64,000 nucleotides of DNA from Methanobacterium veterum (GCF_000745485.1 NZ_JQJK01000009.1:310001-374000); one strand, 5' to 3'. Positions 11,099 through 20,432 are shown, numbered from the stretch's first letter. The notes: a model not told the origin generated them from the sequence alone. Translations and numbers: made by a program.

Positions 11099-11253
11099 AA
11101 TTTTAATTGATTTTTGATAAAAACCACATTTTTTTATCTTATTATGAAATAATCATCAGAGTTTGTGCAGCTGTAATTATCTAGCTTAATTTTATATTAA
11201 TATGTTAAAATTACAATTGGATAAGCGCAATACAGATAAAAATTGTTTAAGAG

Positions 11254-12486
11254 ATGCATAAAATGGATAACAGCAACTTTAATAATAATTATAAAATACC
11301 CTGGAATATTATTATAATTGCAATAGTTTTGAATTTCTGTACTTGGGCATTTTTGTTTGTTACTCCGCCAATGGGAACTATACTATCTGCAAATTTGCAT
11401 ATCTCTCATTTCCAGACAAGTTTACTTTTCAGTGCCCCAATACTTATGATAGCTATAGTGGCAATTCCTGCAGGTATTATCGCTGATAGGATAGGTTTAA
11501 AAAGGGCAATTGGGATTGGTGCCATTGTTGCATGTATTGGCGCTGTGCTTAGGGGAACAGCATCAACCTATTCTGGGTTACTCATATTTTCGCTCATTTT
11601 TGGGCTTGGAATGGGATGTACATTTGCAAACCTACCAAAACTCGCTCGATCATGCAGTTCCAGCCAGCAGACAAGTTCTGTCATGGGATTTATCACGGGC
11701 TTCGGACTACTTGCAGGTATTGGGACAGCTCTGGCCATTACAGTTCCATTGATCTATCCGTTAACTAACAGCTATCAGGGTGTTTTTTATGTGTGGAGTG
11801 TACCGCTCGTAATTGCAACAATTTTGTGGTGGGTCGCGGTACGTGAACCACCTTGTCCAAGTGCCGAAATTGAATCTGAACAAACAGGATCTGTAGGGCT
11901 AAAGGATGTATTAAAAGATAAAACGCTATGGCTTCTGGCTTTTATACTTTTGCTCCATAATATATTCTTTTATACATGGTCTGGATGGCTTCCAACTTAC
12001 CTACTGCAAAAAGGAGTTAGTTTGGGCCTTACTGGGTTGTTAACATCAGTTATGCTGTGGGTAGGTGTCCCGACTGTAATATTGATACCCATGCTGTTTT
12101 CAAGGGGCAATATATCAAAAAGACTGCTTATATGGGTGCCCAGTTTGATATTTGCTTTCCTTGCAATATGGATATTATATGCCTCTGAACTGGCCATCTG
12201 CTTTATAATGGCAATTGCGGGAGTTATAAACATCTTACGTTTTAACACATTGCTCAGTTTACCTGTAGAAATCATGCCAAAAAAGCATGCAGGGGTCGCT
12301 GGCGGTGTTGTTGTAGCAATTGGTTATATCGGTGCGGTAATTGGGCCAAGTATGACTGGACAAATTCTGGACATTACTGGAAGTTTTCAGATTGTTTTTG
12401 TTATTCTAGCAGTGTTATCATTGATAACAATGGGTTTAACTTTTTTAATCCCTTCAAATGATGAAAAAGTGTCAAATGCGAAATAG
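11254..12486 (+). CDS. MFS transporter
   Basis: 410 aa with about 12 hydrophobic helices. The loop between helices 2 and 3 has GIIADRIGLKRAIGIG, the MFS motif A (G-x-x-aD-rxGrkr). The layout is like that of cyanate/nitrate-type or general metabolite MFS carriers; the substrate cannot be read from sequence. Two starts are possible, ATG 11254 or ATG 11263, the second with GAGATG about 7 bases upstream. It stands alone between leuS and a ferritin-like gene, with long A/T-rich spacers on each side. Confidence 0.85.
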   Translation: MHKMDNSNFNNNYKIPWNIIIIAIVLNFCTWAFLFVTPPMGTILSANLHISHFQTSLLFSAPILMIAIVAIPAGIIADRIGLKRAIGIGAIVACIGAVLRGTASTYSGLLIFSLIFGLGMGCTFANLPKLARSCSSSQQTSSVMGFITGFGLLAGIGTALAITVPLIYPLTNSYQGVFYVWSVPLVIATILWWVAVREPPCPSAEIESEQTGSVGLKDVLKDKTLWLLAFILLLHNIFFYTWSGWLPTYLLQKGVSLGLTGLLTSVMLWVGVPTVILIPMLFSRGNISKRLLIWVPSLIFAFLAIWILYASELAICFIMAIAGVINILRFNTLLSLPVEIMPKKHAGVAGGVVVAIGYIGAVIGPSMTGQILDITGSFQIVFVILAVLSLITMGLTFLIPSNDEKVSNAK

Positions 12487-12860
12487 AGAAATAATTTTTG
12501 GGTTTGAAGTGCTGAAAAATTTCATAGTGGTTTATTATAGTGACTTTCAAATTTAATTCTTATTTTCGTTACATTGGCATGATTGATTCATTTAAATCTG
12601 ATTTTGTCAAATATTATTACTTTTTTTGAGCAAATTAAATTTAATATGTCATTAATTTGCATTTAAACAGATTTTACACTTTAAATTTGAAAAATGATAA
12701 AATATAAAAAATATTAGATCCATATTAAATAATGGAATTTTGAAGCTCATGACAATATGTACAAAATTTTAGTTGATTTAATCAACAGTTTATGAGAATA
12801 ACACATAATATTCGATCCATGAGCAATCTAATTTAAATTGTATCTTAAGGGAGTAAAAGA
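12487..12860. other. Intergenic, no gene seen
   Basis: A/T-rich spacer between the MFS gene and the ferritin-like gene. I see no protein-like ORF or RNA fold; the promoter of the downstream gene must lie in its right part. Confidence 0.5.
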
Positions 12861-13154
12861 ATGTTTTCTAAAGTACCTATAGATATTAATAAAATAAAAA
12901 GAGAAAATCAAAACCTAGACCAAGAACTTCTAAGAGTAGCTATAATGGCAGAACTGGATGCTATTAACCTTTATGAGCAGATGGCAGACATGACTGACAA
13001 TGAAGATCTTAAGGCGGTTCTTACAGATGTGGCTCAAGAAGAAAAAACCCATGTTGGAGAATTCCAGACCATGCTTTTAAGAATGGATGAAGAACAGGTC
13101 AAAGAGCTCGCAAAAGGTAAAAACGAAGTTGAAGAATTAACTGGGAAAAAATAA
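12861..13154 (+). CDS. Half-ferritin / rubrerythrin-like protein
   Basis: 97 aa, two helices. Carries Glu31 in MAELDAINLYEQM and the metal motif EEKTHVGEF (Glu61, His64, Glu67), as in ferritin-like proteins that build a four-helix di-iron site from two subunits, including encapsulated ferritins. Likely role: iron binding or peroxide/oxygen protection in an anaerobe. No encapsulin gene is visible in the window. AAGGGAG precedes the ATG by about 9 bases. The gene is convergent with the FAH-family gene and the two share a hairpin terminator. Confidence 0.85.
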   Translation: MFSKVPIDINKIKRENQNLDQELLRVAIMAELDAINLYEQMADMTDNEDLKAVLTDVAQEEKTHVGEFQTMLLRMDEEQVKELAKGKNEVEELTGKK

Positions 13155-13165
13155 TTAATTAAAAC

Positions 13166-13200
13166 TGCTTAAACGAATTTTAAGCATAAATTTACTATTT
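13166..13200. terminator. Shared terminator between convergent genes
   Basis: TGCTTAAA (13166-13173) and TTTAAGCA (13179-13186) form an 8-bp stem with T-rich and A-rich sequence on either side, between convergent stops at 13154 and 13203. Confidence 0.6.
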
Positions 13201-13202
13201 TT

Positions 13203-13982
13203 TTAACCCTTTTTTATAAAATTTTTAAGCATTCCAATTCCCTCAATTGCGACTTCAACAGTATCTCCAGTATTCATGGGACCAACACCCGGAGGAGTTC
13301 CTGTTGCAATTACATCACCAGTTTTAAGAGTCATTATATCGGATATGAATTCAACGAGTTCATAAACATTAAATATCATGTTTTCAGTGTTTGATTTTTG
13401 TTTAAATTCTCCATTGAGTTTAAGTGAAATATTTTGATTCATTGGATCTAAATCAGTTTCAATACATGGCCCGATGGGACAAAATGTGTCAAAGCTTTTT
13501 GCCCTTGTCCACTGGCCGTCTTTTCTCTGTAAATCTCTTGCTGTTACATCGTTTAATGCAGTATATCCTCCTATATAATCTGCAGCATCTTCTGATTTCA
13601 CATTTCTTGCTTCTTTAGATAGGACAATGCCAAGTTCACCTTCAAAATCAACTTGACTGCTTGAGGCAGGATAGATTATGTCATCTAAATGCCCAACTAC
13701 TGATGTTGGGGGTTTTATAAATATTATGGGTTCTTCTGGAAGGTCCATATTGAGTTCAGCTGCATGGTCCCTGTAATTCAAGCCAACGCACACAATTTTA
13801 GAGGGTGAGACTGGGGGCAATATATTCACTTCTTCAACTTCATAGTTAGTATCTTTTTGGAACTTTCCGATGTTTCTGGAGTTAATTGCTTCTATGGTTG
13901 AGCACGAAAGTTCTGTTATATTATTGCCTTTTAATAACCCTGTTTTTTTATGATTATCCTTTAAAAATCCTATAATTTTCAT
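13203..13982 (-). CDS. Fumarylacetoacetate hydrolase-family protein
   Basis: 259 aa. N-terminal small domain, then the FAH core: VGLNYRDHAAEL near residue 68, IFIKPPTS near 87, the metal-binding VDFEGELGIV near 110, ALNDVTARDLQ and the C-terminal ATGTPPGVG. Members hydrolyse or decarboxylate 2-oxo or acylpyruvate compounds with Mg2+. The substrate here is unknown; in methanogens such proteins may act as oxaloacetate decarboxylase/tautomerase or acylpyruvase. AAGGTGA sits 5 bases before the ATG. It is transcribed alone. Confidence 0.9.
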   Translation of the reverse strand: MKIIGFLKDNHKKTGLLKGNNITELSCSTIEAINSRNIGKFQKDTNYEVEEVNILPPVSPSKIVCVGLNYRDHAAELNMDLPEEPIIFIKPPTSVVGHLDDIIYPASSSQVDFEGELGIVLSKEARNVKSEDAADYIGGYTALNDVTARDLQRKDGQWTRAKSFDTFCPIGPCIETDLDPMNQNISLKLNGEFKQKSNTENMIFNVYELVEFISDIMTLKTGDVIATGTPPGVGPMNTGDTVEVAIEGIGMLKNFIKKG

Positions 13983-14160
13983 AAATTCACCTTAATCACT
14001 CTGGAGTTAATGATATCTATTTATGCAAAACAAAACTAATAAATTAGCTTCTCAACTTTTTATATCCAATAAAATCTGAATTTTTTTCAGGACGTATGTA
14101 ATTTGTAGAAAATAACTGATTTTAAAATTACAAATTTTTTTTATTTTAAATCAAAATGGA

Positions 14161-14460
14161 TTAATAATCCCATGTAACTTTTAGGAGTATGGCAAGTGCT
14201 ATGAACTCTATAATGCTGCTTAAAAATTCGTGATTGCCGGAAATCATATCACTATCTAAAATTAAAAGAGCAACGGCAAAGATACTTCTAAGTAACAGGA
14301 ATGAGGCAAATAACATAAGGCCAATTGTAAACCCAATTTTTATCTGCCTGTAACTTTTGATATAAAGATAAATTAACCCGGATAAAAGGCCCATATTTAA
14401 AAATTCTACGCATATGGCTCCAATTTCCGCTGCTCTATATCCTAATAATTCTATTGTCAT
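14161..14460 (-). CDS. Small membrane protein, paralogue 1 of 3
   Basis: 99 aa with three hydrophobic helices and the central motif LYIKSYRQIKIGFTIGL, shared almost exactly with 19260-19559 and, less closely, with 26292-26792. All end in ILLK.TWD or a close form. GGAG lies 7 bases before the ATG. It starts 10 bases after the DUF457-like gene, so the two form an operon. The other two copies are each paired with a winged-helix regulator instead. The family is not recognised; a membrane partner or sensor for a regulator is an inference from the paired copies. Confidence 0.75.
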   Translation of the reverse strand: MTIELLGYRAAEIGAICVEFLNMGLLSGLIYLYIKSYRQIKIGFTIGLMLFASFLLLRSIFAVALLILDSDMISGNHEFLSSIIEFIALAILLKVTWDY

Positions 14461-14470
14461 GTTAGCTCCA

Positions 14471-15418
14471 TTAAGTAGGTACTGTAACTGTTATATTGTT
14501 TCCAGTCCATGAATTCAGGATATCATAGTAAGTTATTTTCCATTCTCCTGAACTGTATGTTGCGTTGATTAAGGCATAATATGAGTTCCATTTAAATCTT
14601 TCAACAACTGGAAGGTTATTCGCGGTATTAATGGCATTTTGTGCGGATATATAAGGTCCATTTTTAATTGAAGGGGTATTATATGTCCTGATATTTGATT
14701 CCTGATTTTGCAGGGTGTTGTACTTTGATACTATGTAACTGCTGTTTTGTGAATTGCTTTTTACAACGTCCCACATAAACATGTCCTGGGTTGGATAAGT
14801 GGATAAATGATTGTAGCTTGAGTTTAAAGTTAGAGTCTCGGCACTAATTGCATTTGATTTCTCATAAGCCATTATACATCCAAATGATACTAAAACAATC
14901 ATAAAAACTGCCATGGTAACTTTTTTATACTTTTGATTTACTTTCAGGTAAATCACAAGTAGTGTAACCACTGCCAGAATGGTTATTATCATGTCAACTG
15001 CAGGGTATATTTCTGCAGCATACCTGGTAATTGAAAGGGGATAAAATAGTGGAATGCCTTTTGTTGTTAGGAAATCGAGGAATAAATGTATAAGTGCCCC
15101 AAAATATGCAAGTGCAATGGTAGTTTTTGTAAATTCAACGGATATATCACGCTTTATAATACTGCTGATAAATCCATTTATCTGCTTTCTTGATAACACA
15201 TACAAAAAGAGGGTAGATGTTACGAGTGCAAATACAAAAGAGTGTGTAATTCCCCTGTGTGCAAAAATGAAAAGTTGGGGAGATAACAATCCAATCCATG
15301 TAACAAAAATAGTGTCAAAATCAAGTGAAATACCGCCAAAGGCTCCTGCAAGTTTATTCTTACTACCAATTGCTGCTAGAATGATGTAAGGTACTAAAAA
15401 ATGTGTTATTAAGTCCAT
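14471..15418 (-). CDS. DUF457/YdjM-like membrane metal-dependent hydrolase
   Basis: 315 aa from ATG 15418, which has TAGGAGA upstream (longer readings lack a site). The N-terminal half matches the YdjM/DUF457 membrane family: MDLITHFLVPY, a D-x-D in GGISLDFDTIF, AHRGITHSF with the HRGxTHS motif, and IHLFLDFLTT, giving the usual set of His/Asp residues in membrane helices. The C-terminal third is an extracytoplasmic domain after the last helix. The biochemical role of the family is not settled. It is followed at once by small membrane paralogue 1. Confidence 0.8.
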   Translation of the reverse strand: MDLITHFLVPYIILAAIGSKNKLAGAFGGISLDFDTIFVTWIGLLSPQLFIFAHRGITHSFVFALVTSTLFLYVLSRKQINGFISSIIKRDISVEFTKTTIALAYFGALIHLFLDFLTTKGIPLFYPLSITRYAAEIYPAVDMIITILAVVTLLVIYLKVNQKYKKVTMAVFMIVLVSFGCIMAYEKSNAISAETLTLNSSYNHLSTYPTQDMFMWDVVKSNSQNSSYIVSKYNTLQNQESNIRTYNTPSIKNGPYISAQNAINTANNLPVVERFKWNSYYALINATYSSGEWKITYYDILNSWTGNNITVTVPT

Positions 15419-15544
15419 TTTATCTCCTATAAATGTGTTTATACTGTTTTGTATTTCATTTGATTTAAAGCCACTATGTATGAGTAATTTAATCTTTAAA
15501 GAGAATCCCGCCGTAAGAAGAAAGGAGGTTATGGTACCAAAATC

Positions 15545-15651
15545 TATCAAAAATCATATATTTGAAGCATGCGAAATTTTCAATTTCGCTGTTCAAAAAA
15601 TCATAGATTTTCGAATGCTTCAATTTTGATACATTGGAGATGTTCCCGCCC
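15545..15651. repeat. Branched hairpin element C
   Basis: Outer arms TATCAAAA + TTGAAGCAT (15545-15570) pair with ATGCTTCAA + TTTTGATA (15615-15631). Inside are two small hairpins with 3-base loops: GCGAAATT/AATTTCGC and AAAATC/GATTTT. It ends near CCCGCCCAC (15645), identical to the end of element A at 25.77 kb. GGAGGTT precedes it at 15524. It lies just downstream of ABC operon 1. Confidence 0.65.
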
Positions 15652-15663
15652 ACTCTTTAAAGT

Positions 15664-16353
15664 TTAAGTTATATTGTTCGTTTTCTCCTCTAAAATTTTA
15701 CCGTCACGCACTGTAATGATCCTGTCGGCCATATTTGCAACGTATGGCTCGTGTGTTACCATAACAAGAGTTACATTTTCCTTTTTATGTAGATCTTTAA
15801 GAAGATCTAAAATAATATCTCCTGTTTTAGAATCTAAAGCTCCTGTTGGTTCATCCGCCAAAATAATAGAGGGATTGTTAACTAATGCCCTTGCTATAGC
15901 TACACGTTGCCTTTCACCGCCTGATAGTTTGGTTGGTCTTTGATCGATCCTGTCTTCAAGATCTACTGATTTTAAAAGTTTTAAAGCTCTTTTTTCCATG
16001 TCTTTACCCGAAATGGAAGTCCCGATCATGGGTATCTGGACATTTTCAAGCACTGTTAGATTTGGAATCAGGTTATGGAGCTGGAACACAAAGCCAATTT
16101 CTTGTGATCTAAATTTACTTAGATCCTTGGTTTTGGTCAGGTCAATACCTGCTACTTCGACGCTGCCTTCACCAGCAGTATCAAGTGCCCCGATCATGTT
16201 AAGTAGAGTTGATTTTCCGGAACCTGACGGCCCTATAATGGAAACAAATTCTCCTTTTCTAATTTCAAGGTCTATTCCATTTAAAGCTTTTATTTTGCCT
16301 TTATCATAGCTTTTTTTGAGGCCTTTAATCTCAATAATGTTTTCATTATTCAT
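15664..16353 (-). CDS. MacB/LolD-type ABC transporter ATPase 1
   Basis: 229 aa. Walker A GPSGSGKST near residue 42, Q-loop FVFQLHNLIP, signature LSGGERQRVAIARAL near 142, Walker B ILADEPTGALDS and a His switch in VTHEP. This is the type that powers MacB, LolCDE and related systems, which move lipids, peptides or drugs out of the membrane rather than importing solutes. Its ATG overlaps the last 8 bases of the permease gene (translational coupling). About 75% similar by eye to the ATPase at 21320-21988. Confidence 0.93.
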   Translation of the reverse strand: MNNENIIEIKGLKKSYDKGKIKALNGIDLEIRKGEFVSIIGPSGSGKSTLLNMIGALDTAGEGSVEVAGIDLTKTKDLSKFRSQEIGFVFQLHNLIPNLTVLENVQIPMIGTSISGKDMEKRALKLLKSVDLEDRIDQRPTKLSGGERQRVAIARALVNNPSIILADEPTGALDSKTGDIILDLLKDLHKKENVTLVMVTHEPYVANMADRIITVRDGKILEEKTNNIT

Positions 16354-17479
16354 AGCGCAGTGCCTCCGTTGGTGCTAGTCTGCTTGCTCTGTAAGCTGGG
16401 TAGATTCCTCCAATGATTCCTACAAGGAATGCAATTCCAAATGCTCTTAAGAACAGATCAAGCGAGAATACTGGTTTAATCATGGTTCCAAATGTTGCAG
16501 AATATGATAGAAGGACTTCAACGCCTACTACGCCTATAATAGTGCCGACTATAGCTGCCATGATGGTAAGTACAATTGATTCACCCAGTATCATACCGAG
16601 TATTCTCCTGCCTCTCCATCCTACAGCTTTTAGAACTCCAATTTCACGTGTTCTCTCGTATACTGACATTATCATGGTATTGATAACTCCAACTCCACCT
16701 ATAACTATTGCAAGGAGTGAAATTGCCCATGTGGCTGTGTTAATGGCCCCCAATGCGTCATTTATTCTGCCTGCCTGATCTGCTGCTGTTACTGTTGATA
16801 ATTCGTTAGGATAAGTATCTTCAATGTGCTGACTTACATCTGTAACATTGGCATCTTCAGTTACTTTAACTGCAATGGTACTGATTTTACCATCATTGCT
16901 GGTTAAATTCTGGAGTGCATTTAAAGACATAAATGCTCCTGCATCCTGTATGAAACTACCTGTCTCGTATATTCCTGTAATTTTAAAGTTTTTATTAAAT
17001 ATGGTGATATTATCTCCAACTGACTTGTTAAGATCTTCAGCAGCTGTTTTACCTAGTATGATCTCGTTTGTACTTCCATTTGAGTAGATCGTCCCATTTA
17101 CACTGTCTACTCCCATGAGATTTAGTTTACTGCTGTCTATACCGCTTATGGAAAGGCCATTGCCTGAACTGCCTTCTATATTGGCTGTAGCCCTTAAAAT
17201 ACCTGCGGTTTCTTTAACGCCGCTTATATTTTGGATATCTGTCACACGGCTTTCATTTATACTGCCTGATGTTGATCCAAATTCGTTAGAACCAGTATGT
17301 GTTACTGTAATTTCAGCAGCCCCTGCTTTAAGGGTGCTTTGTGTGGATGCCTGAAGACCACTGGTGACAAGGCCCAGTGCTACAATAGTTGCAATCCCAA
17401 TTGCAATACCCACAATTGCAAGGGAGGTTCTTGTTTTATTTCTGAATGGATTTTTTATAATTAATCCTAAATAATTCAT
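16346..17479 (-). CDS. MacB-like ABC transporter permease 1
   Basis: 377 aa. One N-terminal helix (MacB_PCD start, NPFRNKTRTSLAIVGIAIGIA), a periplasm-type outer domain of about 230 residues, then three C-terminal helices of the FtsX domain with the ERTREIGVLKAVGW coupling loop. It ends in YRASRLAPTEALRYE, identical to the end of permease 2. AGGAG lies 10 bases before the ATG. No MacA-like adaptor gene is visible. Likely forms a dimer with ATPase 1 and acts on a cell-envelope substrate, unknown here. Confidence 0.9.
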   Translation of the reverse strand: MNYLGLIIKNPFRNKTRTSLAIVGIAIGIATIVALGLVTSGLQASTQSTLKAGAAEITVTHTGSNEFGSTSGSINESRVTDIQNISGVKETAGILRATANIEGSSGNGLSISGIDSSKLNLMGVDSVNGTIYSNGSTNEIILGKTAAEDLNKSVGDNITIFNKNFKITGIYETGSFIQDAGAFMSLNALQNLTSNDGKISTIAVKVTEDANVTDVSQHIEDTYPNELSTVTAADQAGRINDALGAINTATWAISLLAIVIGGVGVINTMIMSVYERTREIGVLKAVGWRGRRILGMILGESIVLTIMAAIVGTIIGVVGVEVLLSYSATFGTMIKPVFSLDLFLRAFGIAFLVGIIGGIYPAYRASRLAPTEALRYE

Positions 17480-17572
17480 GATTCAATACTCCTGTCTGAA
17501 ATTTTATAATACTTAACTGACAGCCATTTTTTTAATAACCAGTATTTAAATAAGTTTTTCAAAATTAGGTGT

Positions 17573-17600
17573 AAATTATATACAAATCTTTTACAAATCC
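17573..17600 (-). promoter_or_regulatory. Possible AGATTTG boxes before ABC operon 1
   Basis: On the minus strand: GGATTTGTAAAAGATTTGTATA, about 95-120 bases before the permease start. Similar AGATTTGG boxes lie before ABC operon 2 (23228-23293) and at the orphan site 26087-26126. A weak match; shared control is only suggested. Confidence 0.3.
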
Positions 17601-18067
17601 TTTTATAAATTAACATAAAAAGCGCTGATTTTAAGTAATATGTATTTATGGCATGTATTCTTGTTTTTAGATTTAAAATATGGGTAAAAATGGCTTTTAT
17701 TTATATATATCTTTTTAAATTAAGTTTACTCTATGTTTAATAGTTTAAACTCAGGACTCATAATGCAAATGTCTGTGATTGGAATACAATTTAGTTTAAA
17801 CACGCCTTAATTATGAAAAATAGCAATATTATGCCTTTTTTTGGAAAAAATAGCCTATTATAATGCTTTATTTAATTGAGGGGAGTAATGTAATGTAAAT
17901 ACATATTCAAATGTTCCCTTTTATGTAAATACCATTTACTATGGCTTTATTTTCTTAAATAAGTAACTGAATGCTTATATTGATTTATCTTCATGACAAA
18001 TATCTCTAATACGTTTTTAAAACAATAAAAGGATTATAATAAATCTTTTATGGTCATTTTGAATCAA
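17601..18067. other. Divergent intergenic spacer
   Basis: About 470 bases of A/T-rich DNA between ABC operon 1 and the transglutaminase-like gene. No ORF with protein character and no clear fold is seen. Confidence 0.45.
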
Positions 18068-18081
18068 AATATTTATATATG
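18068..18081 (+). promoter_or_regulatory. TATA box of transglutaminase-like gene
   Basis: TTTATATATGC at 18072-18082; a start 25 bases downstream falls near 18100, exactly where the long leader stem begins. Confidence 0.55.
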
Positions 18082-18100
18082 CTTCTTTTTAGAACATAAT

Positions 18101-18191
18101 AATGTCTGAAAATTGATTTAAAGACGTTAGTCTAACTATATATTAAATTTGCGGAAAAATTTATTATCTTTATAGTAAATTTTCAGACATT
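18101..18191 (+). promoter_or_regulatory. Leader stem-loop ending at the RBS
   Basis: AATGTCTGAAAATT (18101-18114) is perfectly complementary to AATTTTCAGACATT (18178-18191), a 14-bp stem closing a 63-base loop with a small inner GAC..GTC hairpin. The right arm ends one base before GGAGGCGG. A structured 5' leader that controls translation or mRNA stability is a reasonable reading. Confidence 0.6.
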
Positions 18192-18204
18192 TGGAGGCGG
18201 TACA

Positions 18205-19116
18205 ATTAAGCGAGATTCGCGTTTTGCATTTGCTGGCCTGTTAGCGTTAGCATTATGCATTTTGCCCATTTCGAATGGGTTAAGTTATTTAGACGAATCA
18301 CAGACGACTGTTATCGGTGATTCAAACAATGTAAATGAAGTTTCAGTTGCAGAAACTCAAAAATCGATGGGAGTACAGGTAAATGCGGCTAGTACCGTAT
18401 ATAAAAAGGTATATACAAAAGTAAAGTATAAATCCTGGTATAAGTCATGGTATAAATCATGGTATAAGTATCACGGTAAGTGGAAATACAAGTGGAAATA
18501 CAAGTGGAAATACACCTGGAAGTATAAATGGGTAATAACATACAAAAAAGTTACAACATCCAGTACGACTACTTCTAGCTCGAGTAGCGTTAGTTCATCT
18601 AGTACGTCCAGTAAATCTAATACAACCAATAGTTCAAATTCTACTTCTAGTACATCCAGTTCATTAACAAAATATCTAAAAGCTACAACGAACTGTCAGT
18701 CAACCAGTACTACTATAAAATCAAAGGCTAAGTCAATTACAAGCGGTAAAACATCTAGTTATGCCAAGGCAGTAGCAGTATATAACTATGTAAGGGATAA
18801 AATAGGTTATTCTTTCTATTACAATACTAAGTACGGAGCTGTAGGTACTCTTTCTAAAAAAACGGGAAATTGTTGTGACACTGCTCATTTACTAGTTGCT
18901 CTTTCAAGAGCTTCAGGATTGCCTGCTCGATATGTGCATGGTTACTGTAAATTTTCAAGCGGTAGCTGGTATGGTCATGTCTGGGCAGAAGTATATGTAA
19001 ATGGTAAATGGTATAAAGCAGATGCAACCAGTTCTAGAAACTCTTTTGGAGTTGTGAATAACTGGAAAACATCGACTGCAACAATATATGGTAAATATGC
19101 ATCGTTATCGTTTTAG
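18205..19116 (+). CDS. Secreted pseudomurein-endoisopeptidase-like protein
   Basis: 303 aa if read from an ATT codon at 18205, 7 bases after GGAGG; the frame then gives a signal peptide, [20 protein letters not shown]. No ATG or GTG gives this start; a TTG at 18262 would cut into the signal peptide. Residues about 65-110 are Tyr/Trp/Lys repeats ([18 protein letters not shown]), then a Ser/Thr linker. The C-terminal 120 residues are a transglutaminase fold with Cys223/224 in TGNCCDTAH, His258 in [14 protein letters not shown] and Asp273 in ADATSSRN, as in the pseudomurein endoisopeptidases PeiW/PeiP (family C71). Likely role: wall remodelling or autolysis. Confidence 0.85.
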   Translation: MKRDSRFAFAGLLALALCILPISNGLSYLDESQTTVIGDSNNVNEVSVAETQKSMGVQVNAASTVYKKVYTKVKYKSWYKSWYKSWYKYHGKWKYKWKYKWKYTWKYKWVITYKKVTTSSTTTSSSSSVSSSSTSSKSNTTNSSNSTSSTSSSLTKYLKATTNCQSTSTTIKSKAKSITSGKTSSYAKAVAVYNYVRDKIGYSFYYNTKYGAVGTLSKKTGNCCDTAHLLVALSRASGLPARYVHGYCKFSSGSWYGHVWAEVYVNGKWYKADATSSRNSFGVVNNWKTSTATIYGKYASLSF

Positions 19117-19259
19117 GTAGCTATTTACTATTCTATTTTTTTTGAATTTTTAACTTTTAAATAACTATCCTAAAGGACTATTTTTCGCAGTTACAGGGTT
19201 AAAAACATTAATTTAGGAATTTATCATTTTATATAACTTTATAGTTTTCAAACATGCTT

Positions 19260-19559
19260 TTAATAGTCCCAAGTAATCTTTAATAGTATGGCAAGCGCTA
19301 TAAACTCGATAATGCCACCGATTAGTACCTGTCTGCCTGTTAACATGTCACTATCTATAATTAAAAGTGCAATGGTTAAAATACTTCTAATTAAAAGAAC
19401 TGAAGCAAATAGTATAAGCCCTACTGTAAATCCGATCTTTATCTGCCTGTAACTTTTAATATAAAGATAAAGTAATCCTGATAAGATGCCAATATTCGCG
19501 ATCTCTATACCAACAGCTGCTGTTTTAATTAATGTTAATCCAAATAGTTCTAATACCAT
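19260..19559 (-). CDS. Small membrane protein, paralogue 2 of 3
   Basis: 99 aa, three membrane helices, central YLYIKSYRQIKIGFTVGL and C-terminal IIEFIALAILLKITWDY, nearly the same as paralogue 1. AGGGAT sits before the ATG. It starts 15 bases after the winged-helix regulator gene on the same strand, so the two are one operon. No known family is recognised. The conserved basic loop between helices 1 and 2 could contact a cytosolic partner such as the regulator; this is inference. Confidence 0.8.
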   Translation of the reverse strand: MVLELFGLTLIKTAAVGIEIANIGILSGLLYLYIKSYRQIKIGFTVGLILFASVLLIRSILTIALLIIDSDMLTGRQVLIGGIIEFIALAILLKITWDY

Positions 19560-19574
19560 TTTAATCCCTATAAA

Positions 19575-19868
19575 CTAATTATCCTTTTTCCCATCTTGTA
19601 CTTGTTTCCAGATGGTTTCAAAATCCCTGTAATTTTTTTCCATATTCTCTGAAAGGAAGTACATCTTACCGTATTTTTCTCCAGCAGATTTAACAACTTC
19701 ACTATCCTCTAAAATTTTTATATGGTGCCTAACGGTTCTATAATTGACATTTAACTCTTCAGCAAGTTGATGTGCATTGTAAGGTCGTTCCTTTAATTTT
19801 TTAATAATTTTGGCACGGTTTATTCCTCCCCTTGTACCAAGGATTAACCACCAAAGCACTTTTTTCAT
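19575..19868 (-). CDS. Winged-helix regulator paired with paralogue 2
   Basis: 97 aa. N-terminus MKKVLWWLILGTRGG followed by an ArsR-like winged helix: NRAKIIKKLKERPYNAHQLAEEL, recognition helix NYRTVRHHIKILED, wing [16 protein letters not shown]. The hydrophobic first residues (LWWLILG) are unusual and could touch the membrane or a membrane partner. The copy at 26835-27116 has the same layout and also precedes a paralogue of the small membrane protein. AGGGA precedes the start. It may control its own operon or nearby envelope genes. Confidence 0.88.
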   Translation of the reverse strand: MKKVLWWLILGTRGGINRAKIIKKLKERPYNAHQLAEELNVNYRTVRHHIKILEDSEVVKSAGEKYGKMYFLSENMEKNYRDFETIWKQVQDGKKDN

Positions 19869-20432
19869 AATTTGTCCCTTTTTGCATTATTTGAAATGTT
19901 TTTTTAAGATATTCTGGTTTAATTCCTTTAAATTATTTTACTTTTAATTAATAAATAATAACTGGATTGTGCAGTATGCTTAAATTTTAAAAGTAGATTA
20001 GGTGTTAGATTTTCATGAAGAAACGGAAAACGTATAAACAATTTGGTATATTCCTAGTTTAATTAAATGTTCTGAACTTTAAAATTCTAAATATGTGATC
20101 TTTACTCAAATAAAGACAATATCTAATAAATACTAAAAAATTAATCAAAACTCCAATCATTAAAAATGTCTTAAAACTAGATTAAATGGCCTTAAAATCC
20201 TTAAAATCCTTAAAATTCATTTAATAATATTTTGTACTTTTAAGAGAAAAGCGTAATTTACTTTAAATCATATTAAATAAGCTGTCTAACAATTCTATTC
20301 TTATCCAATTTCTTAAAGCCCTAAAGTAGATTATTTCAGTTAATGCAGTTGCTTAAAAAAAGAAATTTGAAATTATATTTTTAAATTAAAATATAGGAGG
20401 TTGAAGGAAATCTCTCAAAAATTCGAAGCCTT

